Shown piece after piece: positions 7,673 through 15,626 of a stretch of DNA of 21,499 nt; within the stretch, counting starts at the first letter, position 1, and each line of letters begins with the position of its first letter. Made by a program: the position numbers and the translations under genes. The DNA is from CAYPIE01 sp964410665 (lineage in GTDB: Bacteria > Planctomycetota > Planctomycetia > Gemmatales > Gemmataceae), in assembly GCA_964410665.1 (NCBI GenBank), contig CAYPIE010000095.1:1-21499 (forward strand). Reading direction: 5' to 3'. The notes below the pieces were generated by a model. The model was not told where the DNA came from and searched no databases. It saw nothing but the letters and a program-made list of their open reading frames with translations.

Positions 7673-8626
7673 GTGAACGGGAATCCATCCTTCCGAAGAT
7701 CCCACGTACGACAAGTAGCTCTGGCCGTGTGGACATGCATCGTCATGATAGCCGGCTGCTCCGAGTCGGCGAGGAATGAAAAACCGCAGGTTGTGGCTAC
7801 GTTCAGTGTGCTAGGGGATCTGACCGGTCAGGTCGGAGGTGAACACATCGACTTGGTCACGCTAGTCGGGCCGGACGGCGACGCGCACACCTTTGAACCG
7901 ACGCCCCAGGACACGATCGCACTTGCCGAAGCCGACCTCATCGTTGAGATCGGGCTGGAATTCGAAACCTGGCTGGATGACCTGGCGGACTCTTCCGGGA
8001 CCCGGGCCCGGCGCATCGTCGTCGCAGAGGATCTCGAGCTAATCGAGGTCGACGAAGAGGAACACGATCACGGCGACCACGGGCACGGGGAGTACGACCC
8101 ACACATCTGGCACGACGTCACGAACGCGATCCACATGGTCGGTAAAATCCGGGACGCTCTGTCTGAGGCGGACCCGGACCATGCTGCCGACTACGCCCGC
8201 AATGCCGAGGCGTCCATCGCCCGGTTGCGCGAACTGGACGGCTGGGTGAACGAACAGGTGAAATCCCTCCCGGAGAATCGGCGGAAGCTCGTGACCAGTC
8301 ACGATACATTTGGGTATTTCGCCCGGCGCTACGGCTTCCGGACGGTCGGGACGGCCCTGGGTTCGCTCTCGACCGAGGCGGCCGACCCGTCCGCGGCCGA
8401 CGTGGCCGAACTGTGTGAGGCGATCCGCCGCGAGAAAGTGCCGGCCGTGTTCGGCGAAAACGTCACGAAGTCCCAGCTGATGGAGCGGATCGCGAGCGAG
8501 ACGGGGGTGCGTGTCGTCCCGACTCTATATACTGATGCCCTCGGCTCGCCGGAGACTCCTGGGGCTACCTACGAGGACATGATCCGCCACAACGTCACTA
8601 CGGTCGTGGGAGCTTTGCGCGAATGA
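7673..8626 (+). CDS. Metal ABC transporter substrate-binding lipoprotein (ZnuA/MntC-like)
   Basis: I choose the GTG at 7673 (317 residues), with GGAG 6 bases upstream; it yields a proper lipoprotein signal with lipobox MIAGC (Cys29). The protein belongs to the cluster A-I (family 9) binding proteins. Likely metal ligands are His72 (GDAHTFEPT), His144 (DPHIWHD), His210 (SHDTFGYF) and Asp288 (YTDALG). A His/acid-rich loop (EEEHDHGDHGHGEYD, about 128-142) precedes the second ligand, as in zinc-specific ZnuA. It captures the metal outside the inner membrane and hands it to the permease. The stop overlaps the ATPase start by 4 bases (ATGA). Zinc is favoured by the His loop and the COG0523 neighbour; manganese or iron is not excluded. 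Confidence 0.93.
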   Translation: MNGNPSFRRSHVRQVALAVWTCIVMIAGCSESARNEKPQVVATFSVLGDLTGQVGGEHIDLVTLVGPDGDAHTFEPTPQDTIALAEADLIVEIGLEFETWLDDLADSSGTRARRIVVAEDLELIEVDEEEHDHGDHGHGEYDPHIWHDVTNAIHMVGKIRDALSEADPDHAADYARNAEASIARLRELDGWVNEQVKSLPENRRKLVTSHDTFGYFARRYGFRTVGTALGSLSTEAADPSAADVAELCEAIRREKVPAVFGENVTKSQLMERIASETGVRVVPTLYTDALGSPETPGATYEDMIRHNVTTVVGALRE

Positions 8627-9399
8627 GCGACCCCTGGTGGCCCTACGGCAGCCGGCATTACGCCGAGTCGGTGCCGGGTTCCGACGCCCTGATCTTGGAT
8701 GACCTGTGCGTGAGCTACGGGAGCAGGGGTGGGCTCGCCTTGGAAGGCGTGAGCTTGCGAGTGTCGCCCGGCACGCGATTAGCCCTGGTAGGCCCGAACG
8801 GGGCGGGCAAGAGTACTTTGTTGAAGACGGTCGCGGGTCTTCTTCGGGTCCGGTCTGGGCGAGTGCGTGTGTTCGGCAACCCGGTCGGGGCATGTCACCA
8901 CCGGGTGGCGTATCTTCCGCAACGCGGGGAGATCGACTGGGACTTCCCGATCACTCTGGGCCGGTTCGTGCTGGCTGGGCGATATGTCCACCTTGGCTGG
9001 TTCGGGTTCCCCGGCCCACGGGACCGGGAGATCGCGGCTGCCACCCTGGCCCAGTTGAAACTGGACGGCCTCGCCGACAGACAAATCGGGCAGCTTTCCG
9101 GCGGGCAGCAACAGCGTGCGATGCTGGCCCGTGCCCTCGCCCAGGGTGCGGACCTGCTCTTGCTCGACGAACCGCTCAACGCCGTGGACACCGAGACGCG
9201 AGGAGTCGTAACCGATCTGCTGGCGGAGTTGTCCAAGTGCGGCAAATGCGTTGTCGCCGCCACCCACGACCTGGGCCGGTTGGACCGCGACTTCGATGGG
9301 GCCGTGTACCTCGCCGCCGGCCGACGAGTCCGTTCTCCCGAGGACCCCTCCTTCGAGCCACGCAATGGGCCTACGAGGGGCTCCGCTACCGACCACTGA
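8623..9399 (+). CDS. Metal ABC transporter ATP-binding protein (ZnuC/MntB-like)
   Basis: This 258-residue ATPase has Walker A GPNGAGKST, the Q-loop in YLPQRGEIDWDFPITL, signature LSGGQQQRAMLARALA, Walker B LLLLDEP and the switch His in AATHDL. The QRGEIDWDFP stretch is typical of the Mn/Zn/Fe importer ATPases. It powers import through the permease encoded immediately downstream. Its ATG overlaps the stop of the binding-protein gene, indicating translational coupling. An N-terminal extension (MSDPWWPYGSRHYAESVPGS) precedes the usual domain start and is slightly unusual. Confidence 0.95.
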   Translation: MSDPWWPYGSRHYAESVPGSDALILDDLCVSYGSRGGLALEGVSLRVSPGTRLALVGPNGAGKSTLLKTVAGLLRVRSGRVRVFGNPVGACHHRVAYLPQRGEIDWDFPITLGRFVLAGRYVHLGWFGFPGPRDREIAAATLAQLKLDGLADRQIGQLSGGQQQRAMLARALAQGADLLLLDEPLNAVDTETRGVVTDLLAELSKCGKCVVAATHDLGRLDRDFDGAVYLAAGRRVRSPEDPSFEPRNGPTRGSATDH

Positions 9400-9420
9400 A
9401 ACATCGAATCCGAAGGCATT

Positions 9421-10257
9421 ATGGATTGGCTGTTCGAACCGCTCCGCTACTCGTTCATGTGGACCGCCTTGTTGGCCGCGGTTCTAGTCGGGGCCACGTG
9501 CGCTGCGTTGGGCGCGCACGTAGTCCAGCGCCGGATGGCATTCATCGGCGACGCCCTGGCCCACACCACCCTGCCCGGCCTGGTGATCGCCCACCTGTAC
9601 GGCTGGAGCCTATCGGCCGGCGGGCTGGTGGCCGCCGTCTGCACCGCCTTATTCATCGGCTGGATTTCCCGTCGGCGGGTGGTTCGAGAGGACACGGCCA
9701 TCGGGGTGGTCTTCACGGGCATGTTCGCCCTGGGGATCGTCCTCATGAGCCGGCAACGGTCGTTCCGCGACCTATCGCACATGCTCTTCGGCAACATCCT
9801 CGGCGTCGGCAGTGCTGACCTGTGGTTGATCGGCGGGGTGGCCGTGACCGTCCTTTTGGTCCTGGCCCTGCTGCACAAGGAACTGGAGTTGACCTCCTAC
9901 GATCCCACCCATGCTGAGGTGATCGGTATCCGCACCGGTTTGCTGCGCTACGTCCTGTTAGTCCTGTTGGCCCTGGCGGTGGTGACCGGCATCCAAGCCG
10001 TTGGGGTGGTGCTGACCTGCGCCTTGCTGGTCACCCCGGCGGCAACTGCCGGCCTGCTGACCCGTCGGTTCGGTCGCCTGATTCTGATTGCGGTCGGGGT
10101 GTCGGTCCTCTTGTCCGTGGCAGGGCTTCTCGGGTCGTTCTACCTGCGCGCGTCATCCGGGGCCAGCATCGTGCTGGCCTGCGTCCTAGCGTTTGCGTTG
10201 GCCTGGGCGTCGCGGTCGCTGCGTTCTTTCCTCTGGGAAACCACGGGCGGTCGCTGA
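9421..10257 (+). CDS. Metal ABC transporter permease (ZnuB/MntC-like)
   Basis: The 278-residue protein is almost wholly hydrophobic with about eight predicted helices. It shows the ABC-3 family patterns: RRMAFIGDALAHTTLPGLV near residue 38, then LSHMLFGNILGV, then the coupling/late region VGVVLTCALLVTPAATAGLLTRRFG. It starts 21 bases after the ATPase gene and ends the plus-strand operon. Its last 70 or so codons are part of a perfect 309-base repeat found again at 17131. The intact upstream sequence shows that this copy is the functional one. Confidence 0.95.
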   Translation: MDWLFEPLRYSFMWTALLAAVLVGATCAALGAHVVQRRMAFIGDALAHTTLPGLVIAHLYGWSLSAGGLVAAVCTALFIGWISRRRVVREDTAIGVVFTGMFALGIVLMSRQRSFRDLSHMLFGNILGVGSADLWLIGGVAVTVLLVLALLHKELELTSYDPTHAEVIGIRTGLLRYVLLVLLALAVVTGIQAVGVVLTCALLVTPAATAGLLTRRFGRLILIAVGVSVLLSVAGLLGSFYLRASSGASIVLACVLAFALAWASRSLRSFLWETTGGR

Positions 10258-10354
10258 ACCCGTTTGGGACGACACTTCGACCACCTCTTGTTCGAGGCTG
10301 CCCTGGAATAGGCTGAACCCTCAGAGCACCACCTCCCGGCAGCCGTCGGGCGAA
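10046..10354 (+). repeat. 309-base perfect direct repeat, copy 1 (3' end of permease gene plus downstream)
   Basis: The sequence from the codon region of permease residue 209 through the stop at 10257 and 97 bases beyond is repeated at 17131-17439 in the same orientation. I compared them line by line and found no mismatch. The offset between the copies is 7,085 bases. Confidence 0.95.
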
Positions 10355-10571
10355 GAGAATTCGTAGATGCTGATGGTGTCGATCAGTAGTATCTAGAAAT
10401 TTGATACATTTCCGCAAGTAGATTGTCGTCCCGCCCCCAGCACACCATCGGTTGGTCGAACAACCTGGTTGCGAAGTTCAACCGCCCCGGTAATCCCTCG
10501 GCCTCCGTGGACATCTCCGAAAGGTGTGCCCGACTTCTTGCGGGTAGGTAAGAGCGTCCGTATTGAAAGTA
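10258..10571. other. Intergenic stretch after the permease, with a remnant of a convergent gene end
   Basis: No intact gene is seen. On the minus strand a short open stretch ending at the stop at 10321-10323 reads IDTISIYEF and then SSPDGCREVVL, like the last residues of a protein, but an in-frame TAG lies just upstream. Another minus frame (about 10383-10511) reads MSTEAEGLPGRLNFATRLFDQPMV... with GGAG adjacent to its ATG, too close for a good ribosome-binding site. Bases 10438-10461 resemble 17515-17538. I read this as debris of a convergent gene. Confidence 0.4.
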
Positions 10572-10592
10572 ATACTTAGTTTTACTAAGTAT
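10572..10592. promoter_or_regulatory. Perfect palindromic operator before the DUF1559 operon
   Basis: The 9-base arm ATACTTAGT, spacer TTT, then its exact reverse complement ACTAAGTAT. It lies 47 bases upstream of the DUF1559 start codon in an AT-rich promoter-like region. The core is identical to the cobW/znu site except for spacer bases, placing this operon in the same inferred regulon. Confidence 0.75.
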
Positions 10593-10638
10593 AAGTAGGT
10601 AAACAATGTTACTGAGTAGGTATCCAGGAGTTTCCCTC

Positions 10639-11442
10639 ATGCGTCAAGCACGACGTCACGCCTTCACGCTGATCGAGTTGTTGGTGGTGATCGCGATCAT
10701 CGCCATCCTGATCGGTCTGCTCCTCCCCGCCGTTCAAAAGGTCAGAGCGGCGGCTCAACGAATGAAGTGTCAGAACAACCTGAAGCAACTTGCCTTGGCG
10801 CTACACAACTATGCCGACACCAACAACGGCGAACTGATGCCGGTGAGTACCTGGCGGTGGGGCTACCCGGACGGGCCCGACAACCGCCGGCTGTATTGGT
10901 TCGGGGAAGTTCTCGGGCCGGGTGAGATCAACCCGACCGCGGGCTTTATCAGCCCTTACGTGGAAAACAACTTGTCGGTCCGCAAGTGCCCCATGTTCGA
11001 AGAAGGCAGGTTCGTCCTCCGCTTCCAGGGTTACACGGACGGCTACGGCTATAACTACAAGTTCCTCGGCCCCGGCTATAACGCGGACTATAGCACCTCG
11101 CCGCCGACCTACACCAAAGTGCGCTACAAGATCAACCACCTCGGGGCCACGTCGCGGACAGTCGCCTTTGCCGACAGCGCCCGGATCAACACGTGGAGCT
11201 ACGACACGCCGCAACTTGAAGAGAATTACTACCTCGACCCTCCTTCGAGCAATTACCCCACGGTGCATTTCCGGCACGGTGGCGTCGCGAACGTCGCTTA
11301 TGCCGACGGCCACGTCGAGGTCAGCCGTCCGACGGACAACGGCTACCCATCATACTTCGGTCCTGCGGGTGAGGAACTCGGGCGTCGCGAACAGGTCTTC
11401 GATCTTGGATCGGATGACACCCTGTTCGACCGGGAAGGCTAA
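10639..11442 (+). CDS. DUF1559 prepilin-like protein under the metal box
   Basis: The start at 10639 (MRQARRHAFTLIELL) is chosen because AGGAG lies 8 bases upstream; an in-frame ATG at 10606 lacks one. It has 267 residues. The prepilin helix is at residues 8-35, then KCQNNLKQLALALHNYADTNNGELMP. The middle is Tyr-rich (GYTDGYGYNYKFLGPGYNADY). The tail has a clear H-x9-DG motif (HFRHGGVANVAYADGHVEV). It heads a plus-strand cluster with a TIGR03067-like protein and a mini-lipoprotein. The perfect palindrome upstream suggests metal-dependent expression, unusual for this family. It could form a pseudopilus-like or surface structure used for metal acquisition. Confidence 0.92.
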   Translation: MRQARRHAFTLIELLVVIAIIAILIGLLLPAVQKVRAAAQRMKCQNNLKQLALALHNYADTNNGELMPVSTWRWGYPDGPDNRRLYWFGEVLGPGEINPTAGFISPYVENNLSVRKCPMFEEGRFVLRFQGYTDGYGYNYKFLGPGYNADYSTSPPTYTKVRYKINHLGATSRTVAFADSARINTWSYDTPQLEENYYLDPPSSNYPTVHFRHGGVANVAYADGHVEVSRPTDNGYPSYFGPAGEELGRREQVFDLGSDDTLFDREG

Positions 11443-11491
11443 TGGTTGCGCCTTTCTCACTCAACGGAACGAACACAGAAGGGGATGAATC

Positions 11492-11944
11492 ATGTTGACA
11501 TGTCGCACGGTGGTAGGGTTGCTGGCGCTGATTGTGGGCTTCAGTCGGGTGCCGTCTGTCTTGGCCGAAGATCCGGCCGAAGCCCTGGCGAAGTCGCTTC
11601 AGGGCGAGTGGGAGGTTACCGCGGCCATCTCCGATGGAAACTCGTTAGACCGAATCGTCGGCCACGGACTCGTCATCCGGGGCGAGACGTTTCTGATCAG
11701 GACCAAGTCTGGCGACTTGAAAGGGACGTTCACACTTGATGCATCGCGGAAGCCCTGTCACATGGATTGGTCTCACGAAGAAGGCGCGGTCAGCGGAACG
11801 ACTTGGAAGTCGATCGTGGACGTGAAAGCGAAATCGATCCGCATTTGTTATACGGACCCGTCCTCCGGAGACGAGCGACCGGCCAAATTCGAGGCAGCCA
11901 CCGGGTCCGGCCGGATGCTTGTCACCGTTGAGAAGAAGGAATGA
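11492..11944 (+). CDS. TIGR03067-like secreted protein
   Basis: The protein has 150 residues, with AAGGGG about 8 bases before the ATG. The signal peptide is MLTCRTVVGLLALIVGFSRVPSVLAE, with cleavage after VLA. The mature part has the LQGEWEVTAAISDGN opening, a middle GTFTLDASRKPCHMDW and a final beta-region KSIRICYTDPS. This pattern fits the planctomycete family TIGR03067, whose function is unknown. It starts 49 bases after the DUF1559 gene and its stop overlaps the next start (ATGA), so the three genes form one operon. Confidence 0.8.
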   Translation: MLTCRTVVGLLALIVGFSRVPSVLAEDPAEALAKSLQGEWEVTAAISDGNSLDRIVGHGLVIRGETFLIRTKSGDLKGTFTLDASRKPCHMDWSHEEGAVSGTTWKSIVDVKAKSIRICYTDPSSGDERPAKFEAATGSGRMLVTVEKKE

Positions 11945-12099
11945 AAATCTTGACCCGCATAATTACCGTTCTTGTCTTCGGGATCGCGATCATTGTCGTG
12001 TCGGGTTGCAACGAAGAATCGTCCGATACGACCACCCCTGCCCCGGCGTCTGGGCAAATCAAAGTGCCCCCAGGGGTGCCCCCGCACGCAAGAGATTGA
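11941..12099 (+). CDS. Mini-lipoprotein (52 residues)
   Basis: It opens with ATG overlapping the TGA of the previous gene. The translation MKILTRIITVLVFGIAIIVVSGCNEESS... has a basic N-terminus, a hydrophobic core and a lipobox VSGC (Cys23). It then has a Thr/Pro-rich tail (TTTPAPASG ... VPPGVPPHARD). It is a likely envelope lipoprotein of unknown role. The coupling to the TIGR03067-like gene supports its being real. Confidence 0.7.
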   Translation: MKILTRIITVLVFGIAIIVVSGCNEESSDTTTPAPASGQIKVPPGVPPHARD

Positions 12100-12159
12100 T
12101 CCTTTGATTTGAAAAGTTGTCGGGAACGTCTGCCGAAGTTAGGATTCCTTTTGAAAACT

Positions 12160-12190
12160 AGGTGAACTGAGATTGCAACTCAGTTCACCT
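12160..12190. terminator. Perfect 12-bp hairpin between convergent operons
   Basis: AGGTGAACTGAG at 12160-12171 pairs exactly with CTCAGTTCACCT at 12179-12190 around the loop ATTGCAA. TTTTGAAAA precedes it on the plus strand, giving a T-rich tract for minus-strand transcripts. It lies between the plus-strand lipoprotein and the minus-strand importer ATPase, so it is placed to end transcription from the importer side and perhaps from both sides. Confidence 0.6.
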
Positions 12191-12284
12191 GAACTCGCTC
12201 TAGCAACGAAGCCTCAGAGTGAGCTCAGCCGCCCGAAATCGATCAGATTGTCTGCGATGCTGCTCAGAGATGGTTGGTGTTCCG

Positions 12285-13091
12285 CTACTCGTTCCTGGCG
12301 TTTCTTTTATGCGTCAACAACGACGCCCCTCCGACAAGGCGCAGCCCCGGCCCACCGTTCGCAACCACTTGGACCCCCAGTGCCGCCGACAGCGCCGGGC
12401 TGCCGACCACCTCGGGCGTCGGACCGCACCCGACCAGCCGACCACGATCCAGCAGCACTGCTTCGGGAAAATGCTCAAGCGCCGGCCGCAGGTCGTGTAC
12501 AGCCGCCAGGATCGTCCGCCCTTCCGCGTTAAGCTGATATAAGAGGTCTAGAAACTCCAGCTGCCGTCCGACGTCAAGCGCGGCCAGGGGCTCGTCCAGA
12601 AGCAGCAGAGGTGCTTCTTGCGCCATCGCTCGGGCCAGGAACGCCCGTTGGCGTTCTCCGCCGGACAGCGTCGGCAAAGTGCGGTCTCGGAACGCCTCGA
12701 GCTTCACCGCCTCGATGCCACGGTCGATGGCGCGGCGGTCGTCGGTGTCCATCGACCCGAAAAGGCCGAGCCGAGGGTAGCGGCCCAGGGCAACGGCCTG
12801 CTCGACGGTCAGGTGGAAGCGGGTGTCGTAATGCTGTGGTAAATAGGCGACTTCTCGGGCGACCGTGCGACGAGACATCGCAGCCAGCGGGCGGCCCCCC
12901 AGGACGACCTCGCCCGAGGACGGCGCGAGCAACCCGGCCAGCGTCCGCAGCAGCGTCGTCTTGCCGGCCCCATTCGGCCCGAGCAACACCGTCATCGAGC
13001 CGGGCCGCAAGGCCAGCGACACGCCATCGAGCAGAGCCCGCCCCCCGACGCGAACCGTCAAGTTGTTGGCGGAAAGTTCTAGAGGCTTCAT
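12285..13091 (-). CDS. ABC importer ATPase, heme/siderophore/cobalamin type (BtuD/HmuV-like)
   Basis: The 268-residue protein starts at 13091 after AAAGGAG. It has Walker A GPNGAGKTT, Q-loop YLPQHYDTRFHLTVEQAVALGRYP, signature LSGGERQRAFLARAMA, Walker B LLLLDEPLAALD and switch His AAVHDL. The VEQAVALGRYPRLGLFG stretch is typical of the FepC/BtuD/HmuV group, which works with FecCD-family permeases. It is the last gene of the minus operon, 9 bases after the permease. The substrate cannot be settled from the ATPase. Confidence 0.93.
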   Translation of the reverse strand: MKPLELSANNLTVRVGGRALLDGVSLALRPGSMTVLLGPNGAGKTTLLRTLAGLLAPSSGEVVLGGRPLAAMSRRTVAREVAYLPQHYDTRFHLTVEQAVALGRYPRLGLFGSMDTDDRRAIDRGIEAVKLEAFRDRTLPTLSGGERQRAFLARAMAQEAPLLLLDEPLAALDVGRQLEFLDLLYQLNAEGRTILAAVHDLRPALEHFPEAVLLDRGRLVGCGPTPEVVGSPALSAALGVQVVANGGPGLRLVGGASLLTHKRNARNE

Positions 13092-13100
13092 ACGCTCCTT

Positions 13101-14099
13101 TCACCGCCGATACAACAGCACGAGGAAGGTCGCACCGCCGAGCAATGCCGTCAGGATGCCCAGGTGCATGGCGTAGCGCTCGCTCAGAGCTCGCGACACT
13201 AGCTCGCACGCTGTGAGGAACGCTGCCCCGCCGACGACGCACCCGGGCAACAGCGCCAGCGCTTGCGGGCCAGTCACACGGCGCATCAGATGCGGCACCA
13301 TCAGTCCGACGAAGCCGATGTTGCCCGCGACCGCAGTCGCAGCCCCCACCGCCAGCGCGGTCATCGCCAGCACCAGAATGCGCGTCCTGACCACCGGCAC
13401 GCCGACGGCCGCGGCATGTTCCTCCCCCAGCAACAGTGCGTCCAGCGGGCGGTGCAGAGCGGCCAGCCCGAATACGCCGGCGACGGCGGGCCACGCCGCC
13501 AACGCCAGATGCTCCCACGTCTGCGTCCGCACGCCGCCGACCAGCCAAAACAACAACTCCTGCACCTTGTGCGGGGCCGCGATCAGCATTACCAGCGACA
13601 CCGCCGCCACGGCCATGCTGCCGACGGCGACGCCGGTCAGCAACAGCGTCGGACCGGCCGGCTTGCCTTTCACGTGCGAGAGAGCGTAGACCACCGCGGC
13701 GGCGGTCAGTCCGCCGCCGAACGCCGCGATCGGAATCGCCAGAAACATCGATCCGGCGAAGCCAGTGTGGATCGCTAGGACCGCACCGAGCGAGGCTCCG
13801 GCGCTGATGCCCAAAACGCCTGGGTCGGCCAGCGGGTTGTCGAACGTCGCCTGGAGCGCCGCCCCCGACGTGGCTAGCGCCGCGCCGACCAAGCCCAAGA
13901 GAAGCACCTGCGGCAAGCGCAAGTGCAGCACGACGAAGCGCTCCGGCTCCGAAACGCCGGTGGCCTCGGTTAATCCGACCCCCGACGTCACCGCACGCAG
14001 CGCCGTATCGGGAGGGATGTCGGCGACGCCCCAGAGGAGCCCCGCCGCAGCAAGGACCACGTAGGCGAGTGTCAACCCTGGCAAGGAGAAGCGCGTCAT
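13101..14099 (-). CDS. FecCD/BtuC-family importer permease
   Basis: The 332-residue protein is strongly hydrophobic, with about ten helices expected. It contains FecCD family landmarks: LRLPQVLLLGLVGAALATSGAALQATFDNPLADPGVLGISAGASLGAV and, later, GNIGFVGLMVPHLMRRVTGP. It forms the channel for a periplasmic binding protein-dependent importer of heme, siderophores or corrinoids. Its start overlaps the stop of the binding-protein gene by 4 bases (14096-14099). Confidence 0.95.
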   Translation of the reverse strand: MTRFSLPGLTLAYVVLAAAGLLWGVADIPPDTALRAVTSGVGLTEATGVSEPERFVVLHLRLPQVLLLGLVGAALATSGAALQATFDNPLADPGVLGISAGASLGAVLAIHTGFAGSMFLAIPIAAFGGGLTAAAVVYALSHVKGKPAGPTLLLTGVAVGSMAVAAVSLVMLIAAPHKVQELLFWLVGGVRTQTWEHLALAAWPAVAGVFGLAALHRPLDALLLGEEHAAAVGVPVVRTRILVLAMTALAVGAATAVAGNIGFVGLMVPHLMRRVTGPQALALLPGCVVGGAAFLTACELVSRALSERYAMHLGILTALLGGATFLVLLYRR

Positions 14100-14989
14100 G
14101 GCTCACCCTCCTCAATCGCGAAGCGATCGGGGTGCAGCAGCCGGGCCAACCGCTCGACGCCCTCGGCGACGGCGTGCGAGAGGGTCGTTAAGTAGCGGGC
14201 CTCGACAGCGATCACTTTCCCCTCGTGCAATGCTCGCAGGCCGCGCAGCGACGGCTGATTGTCAATACGGTTATCTGCCTCGTACGCCTTCCAGCGAGAC
14301 AGCAGCACCACGTCGGGGTCAATCGTCAGCATCTGCTCGGGAGCGACCGCCGACGCTCCAGAGAACCGCGCTGCTGCGTTGCGCCCACCGGCGGCCCGGA
14401 TGATCTCGTCGATCGTCGTGCTCTCACCGGCAGTGTGCCCGCCGGACCAGTACATGACGCGAGGCCGGTACGGCACGTCCTCGACGCGATCGACGACGGC
14501 CGCGATGCGCCGGCGCATCCTACCGACCAAGAGGCGGGCTTTCTCCGGATTGCCGATTCGGTCACCCAGTGACAGGATGGTCGCCTCGATGTCGTCGATA
14601 CTGCCAAACGCCTCCGTGCGATGGGTGGGGATCTGGCTACGCCTCACCACCTCAAGGAAGTCGGCGTCGTTGTATCCGGCCACGCACACTAGCTCTGGCC
14701 GCATCGCGACAAGCCGTTCGACATCCTTCTCGTGGAGGCGGGGAAGGCTGGCGGGGTAGATGCCCGAGGCATTGCTGATGTCGGCATCATCAACGAGATA
14801 TGTCACGGCGATGACGCGGTCCGGCGCGAGTTCGGCAAGGATCTCGTCGCTGGCCAGCGTCAGCGAGGCGATCCGCCGCGGCGTCGCTTCCGCCGCCGGC
14901 TCGTCGGTGCTGTCCCAACGCAAACTTAGCGTAGCCGCTGCTCCGGCGATCAGCACGACGGCACCGGCCAGCCATGCGATGCGGCTCAT
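14096..14989 (-). CDS. Periplasmic binding protein of BtuF/HmuT type
   Basis: The 297-residue protein has an N-terminal hydrophobic segment (AWLAGAVVLIAGAAATL) that could be a signal peptide or an anchor; no lipobox is seen. The mature part has RRIASLTLASDEILAELAPDRVIAVTYL, then RPELVCVAGYNDADFLEVV, a middle helix with LSLGDRIGNPEKA and a C-lobe TIDPDVVLLSRWKAYE, matching the class III fold of TroA/BtuF-like proteins. The order within the operon (187-residue protein, binding protein, permease, ATPase) with overlapping stops and starts shows tight coupling. No motif discriminates heme, ferric siderophore and B12. Confidence 0.9.
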   Translation of the reverse strand: MSRIAWLAGAVVLIAGAAATLSLRWDSTDEPAAEATPRRIASLTLASDEILAELAPDRVIAVTYLVDDADISNASGIYPASLPRLHEKDVERLVAMRPELVCVAGYNDADFLEVVRRSQIPTHRTEAFGSIDDIEATILSLGDRIGNPEKARLLVGRMRRRIAAVVDRVEDVPYRPRVMYWSGGHTAGESTTIDEIIRAAGGRNAAARFSGASAVAPEQMLTIDPDVVLLSRWKAYEADNRIDNQPSLRGLRALHEGKVIAVEARYLTTLSHAVAEGVERLARLLHPDRFAIEEGEP

Positions 14990-15549
14990 CGGCGGCTCTC
15001 ACGGTCGCGCGGATCGGGTTCTAGGCCCAGGAACTCACGGCGCAACTCGTCCCAAAGCGCGAGGCGAGAGAAGTCCGGTGGTCGGATGGTCTTGCCCTCG
15101 TGGTCGTGGTACGGGCTGGGTAGGAAGAACGTCACCATCTGCTCACCGGCCCCGTTGAACAGCCGGACGCCCCAGCTTCCTGGCACACACGAGCCGGAGA
15201 AGTTGCGGTACAACTCGGCGCGGGCGCAGCGCCGGTGGCGTGCCAGTTCCGGCGGACAGGGCTGCGCCGTGGTACCCTTGTGCTCGCCAATGCACAAGTG
15301 CAGGTGCCAGCGACCGAAGTCCGCCGTCAGATAGCCGTCCAGCATCGTCACCTCGGCCTGGCGATCCGGGCGGATCTCGAACACCGCCCCCTCGATGCAC
15401 GGCCCGAAGCAGATCTCGTCGGCGTGGTCGATGAACAGCAGTCGGCATAGACGCAGCAGCGTCGCCTCGTCGGTCGGCATCGCGAAGGTGTCGGTGTGAT
15501 CCACGTCGTGGGGGTCCACCTGCTCGGGTTCCGCGGTCGTTGGCTTCAT
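14986..15549 (-). CDS. Uncharacterised protein with His/Cys motifs, coupled to the importer
   Basis: I start at the ATG at 15549 (MKPTTAEPEQ, 187 residues) because AAAGGA lies 8 bases upstream; a GTG 15 bases earlier is possible. There is no signal peptide. Conserved-looking motifs are LLFIDHADEICFGPCIEGAVFEI, FGRWHLHLCIGEH, LARHRRCARAELYRNF, SWGVRLFNGAGEQMVTFFLPSPY and FSRLALWDELRREFLGLEPDPRDR. The WHLHLCIGEH and CFGPC patches could bind a metal or tetrapyrrole. The stop overlaps the binding-protein start (ATGA). I recall it as a family of unknown function (possibly DUF7676). A cytosolic acceptor or sensor for the imported ligand is an inference. Confidence 0.75.
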   Translation of the reverse strand: MKPTTAEPEQVDPHDVDHTDTFAMPTDEATLLRLCRLLFIDHADEICFGPCIEGAVFEIRPDRQAEVTMLDGYLTADFGRWHLHLCIGEHKGTTAQPCPPELARHRRCARAELYRNFSGSCVPGSWGVRLFNGAGEQMVTFFLPSPYHDHEGKTIRPPDFSRLALWDELRREFLGLEPDPRDRESRR

Positions 15550-15626
15550 CGGGTATCCTTTCACTCGTTGGGGTGGTAGATCTAGTTCTGCCGTCGAATC
15601 AGCGTGACGGCAGTCTTAACAACGGT

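Noticed and set aside
8706..9818. Long plus-strand open frame (370 codons) over the first ATPase and permease genes
   Set aside because: Composition is Arg/Pro-rich with no motif, and it crosses two well-supported genes in another frame.
12574..14115. Long minus-strand open frame (513 codons) overlapping the BtuC/BtuD-like genes
   Set aside because: It is Arg/Gly/Ala-rich and lies in another frame of two clear ABC transporter genes; it is a shadow caused by high G+C.
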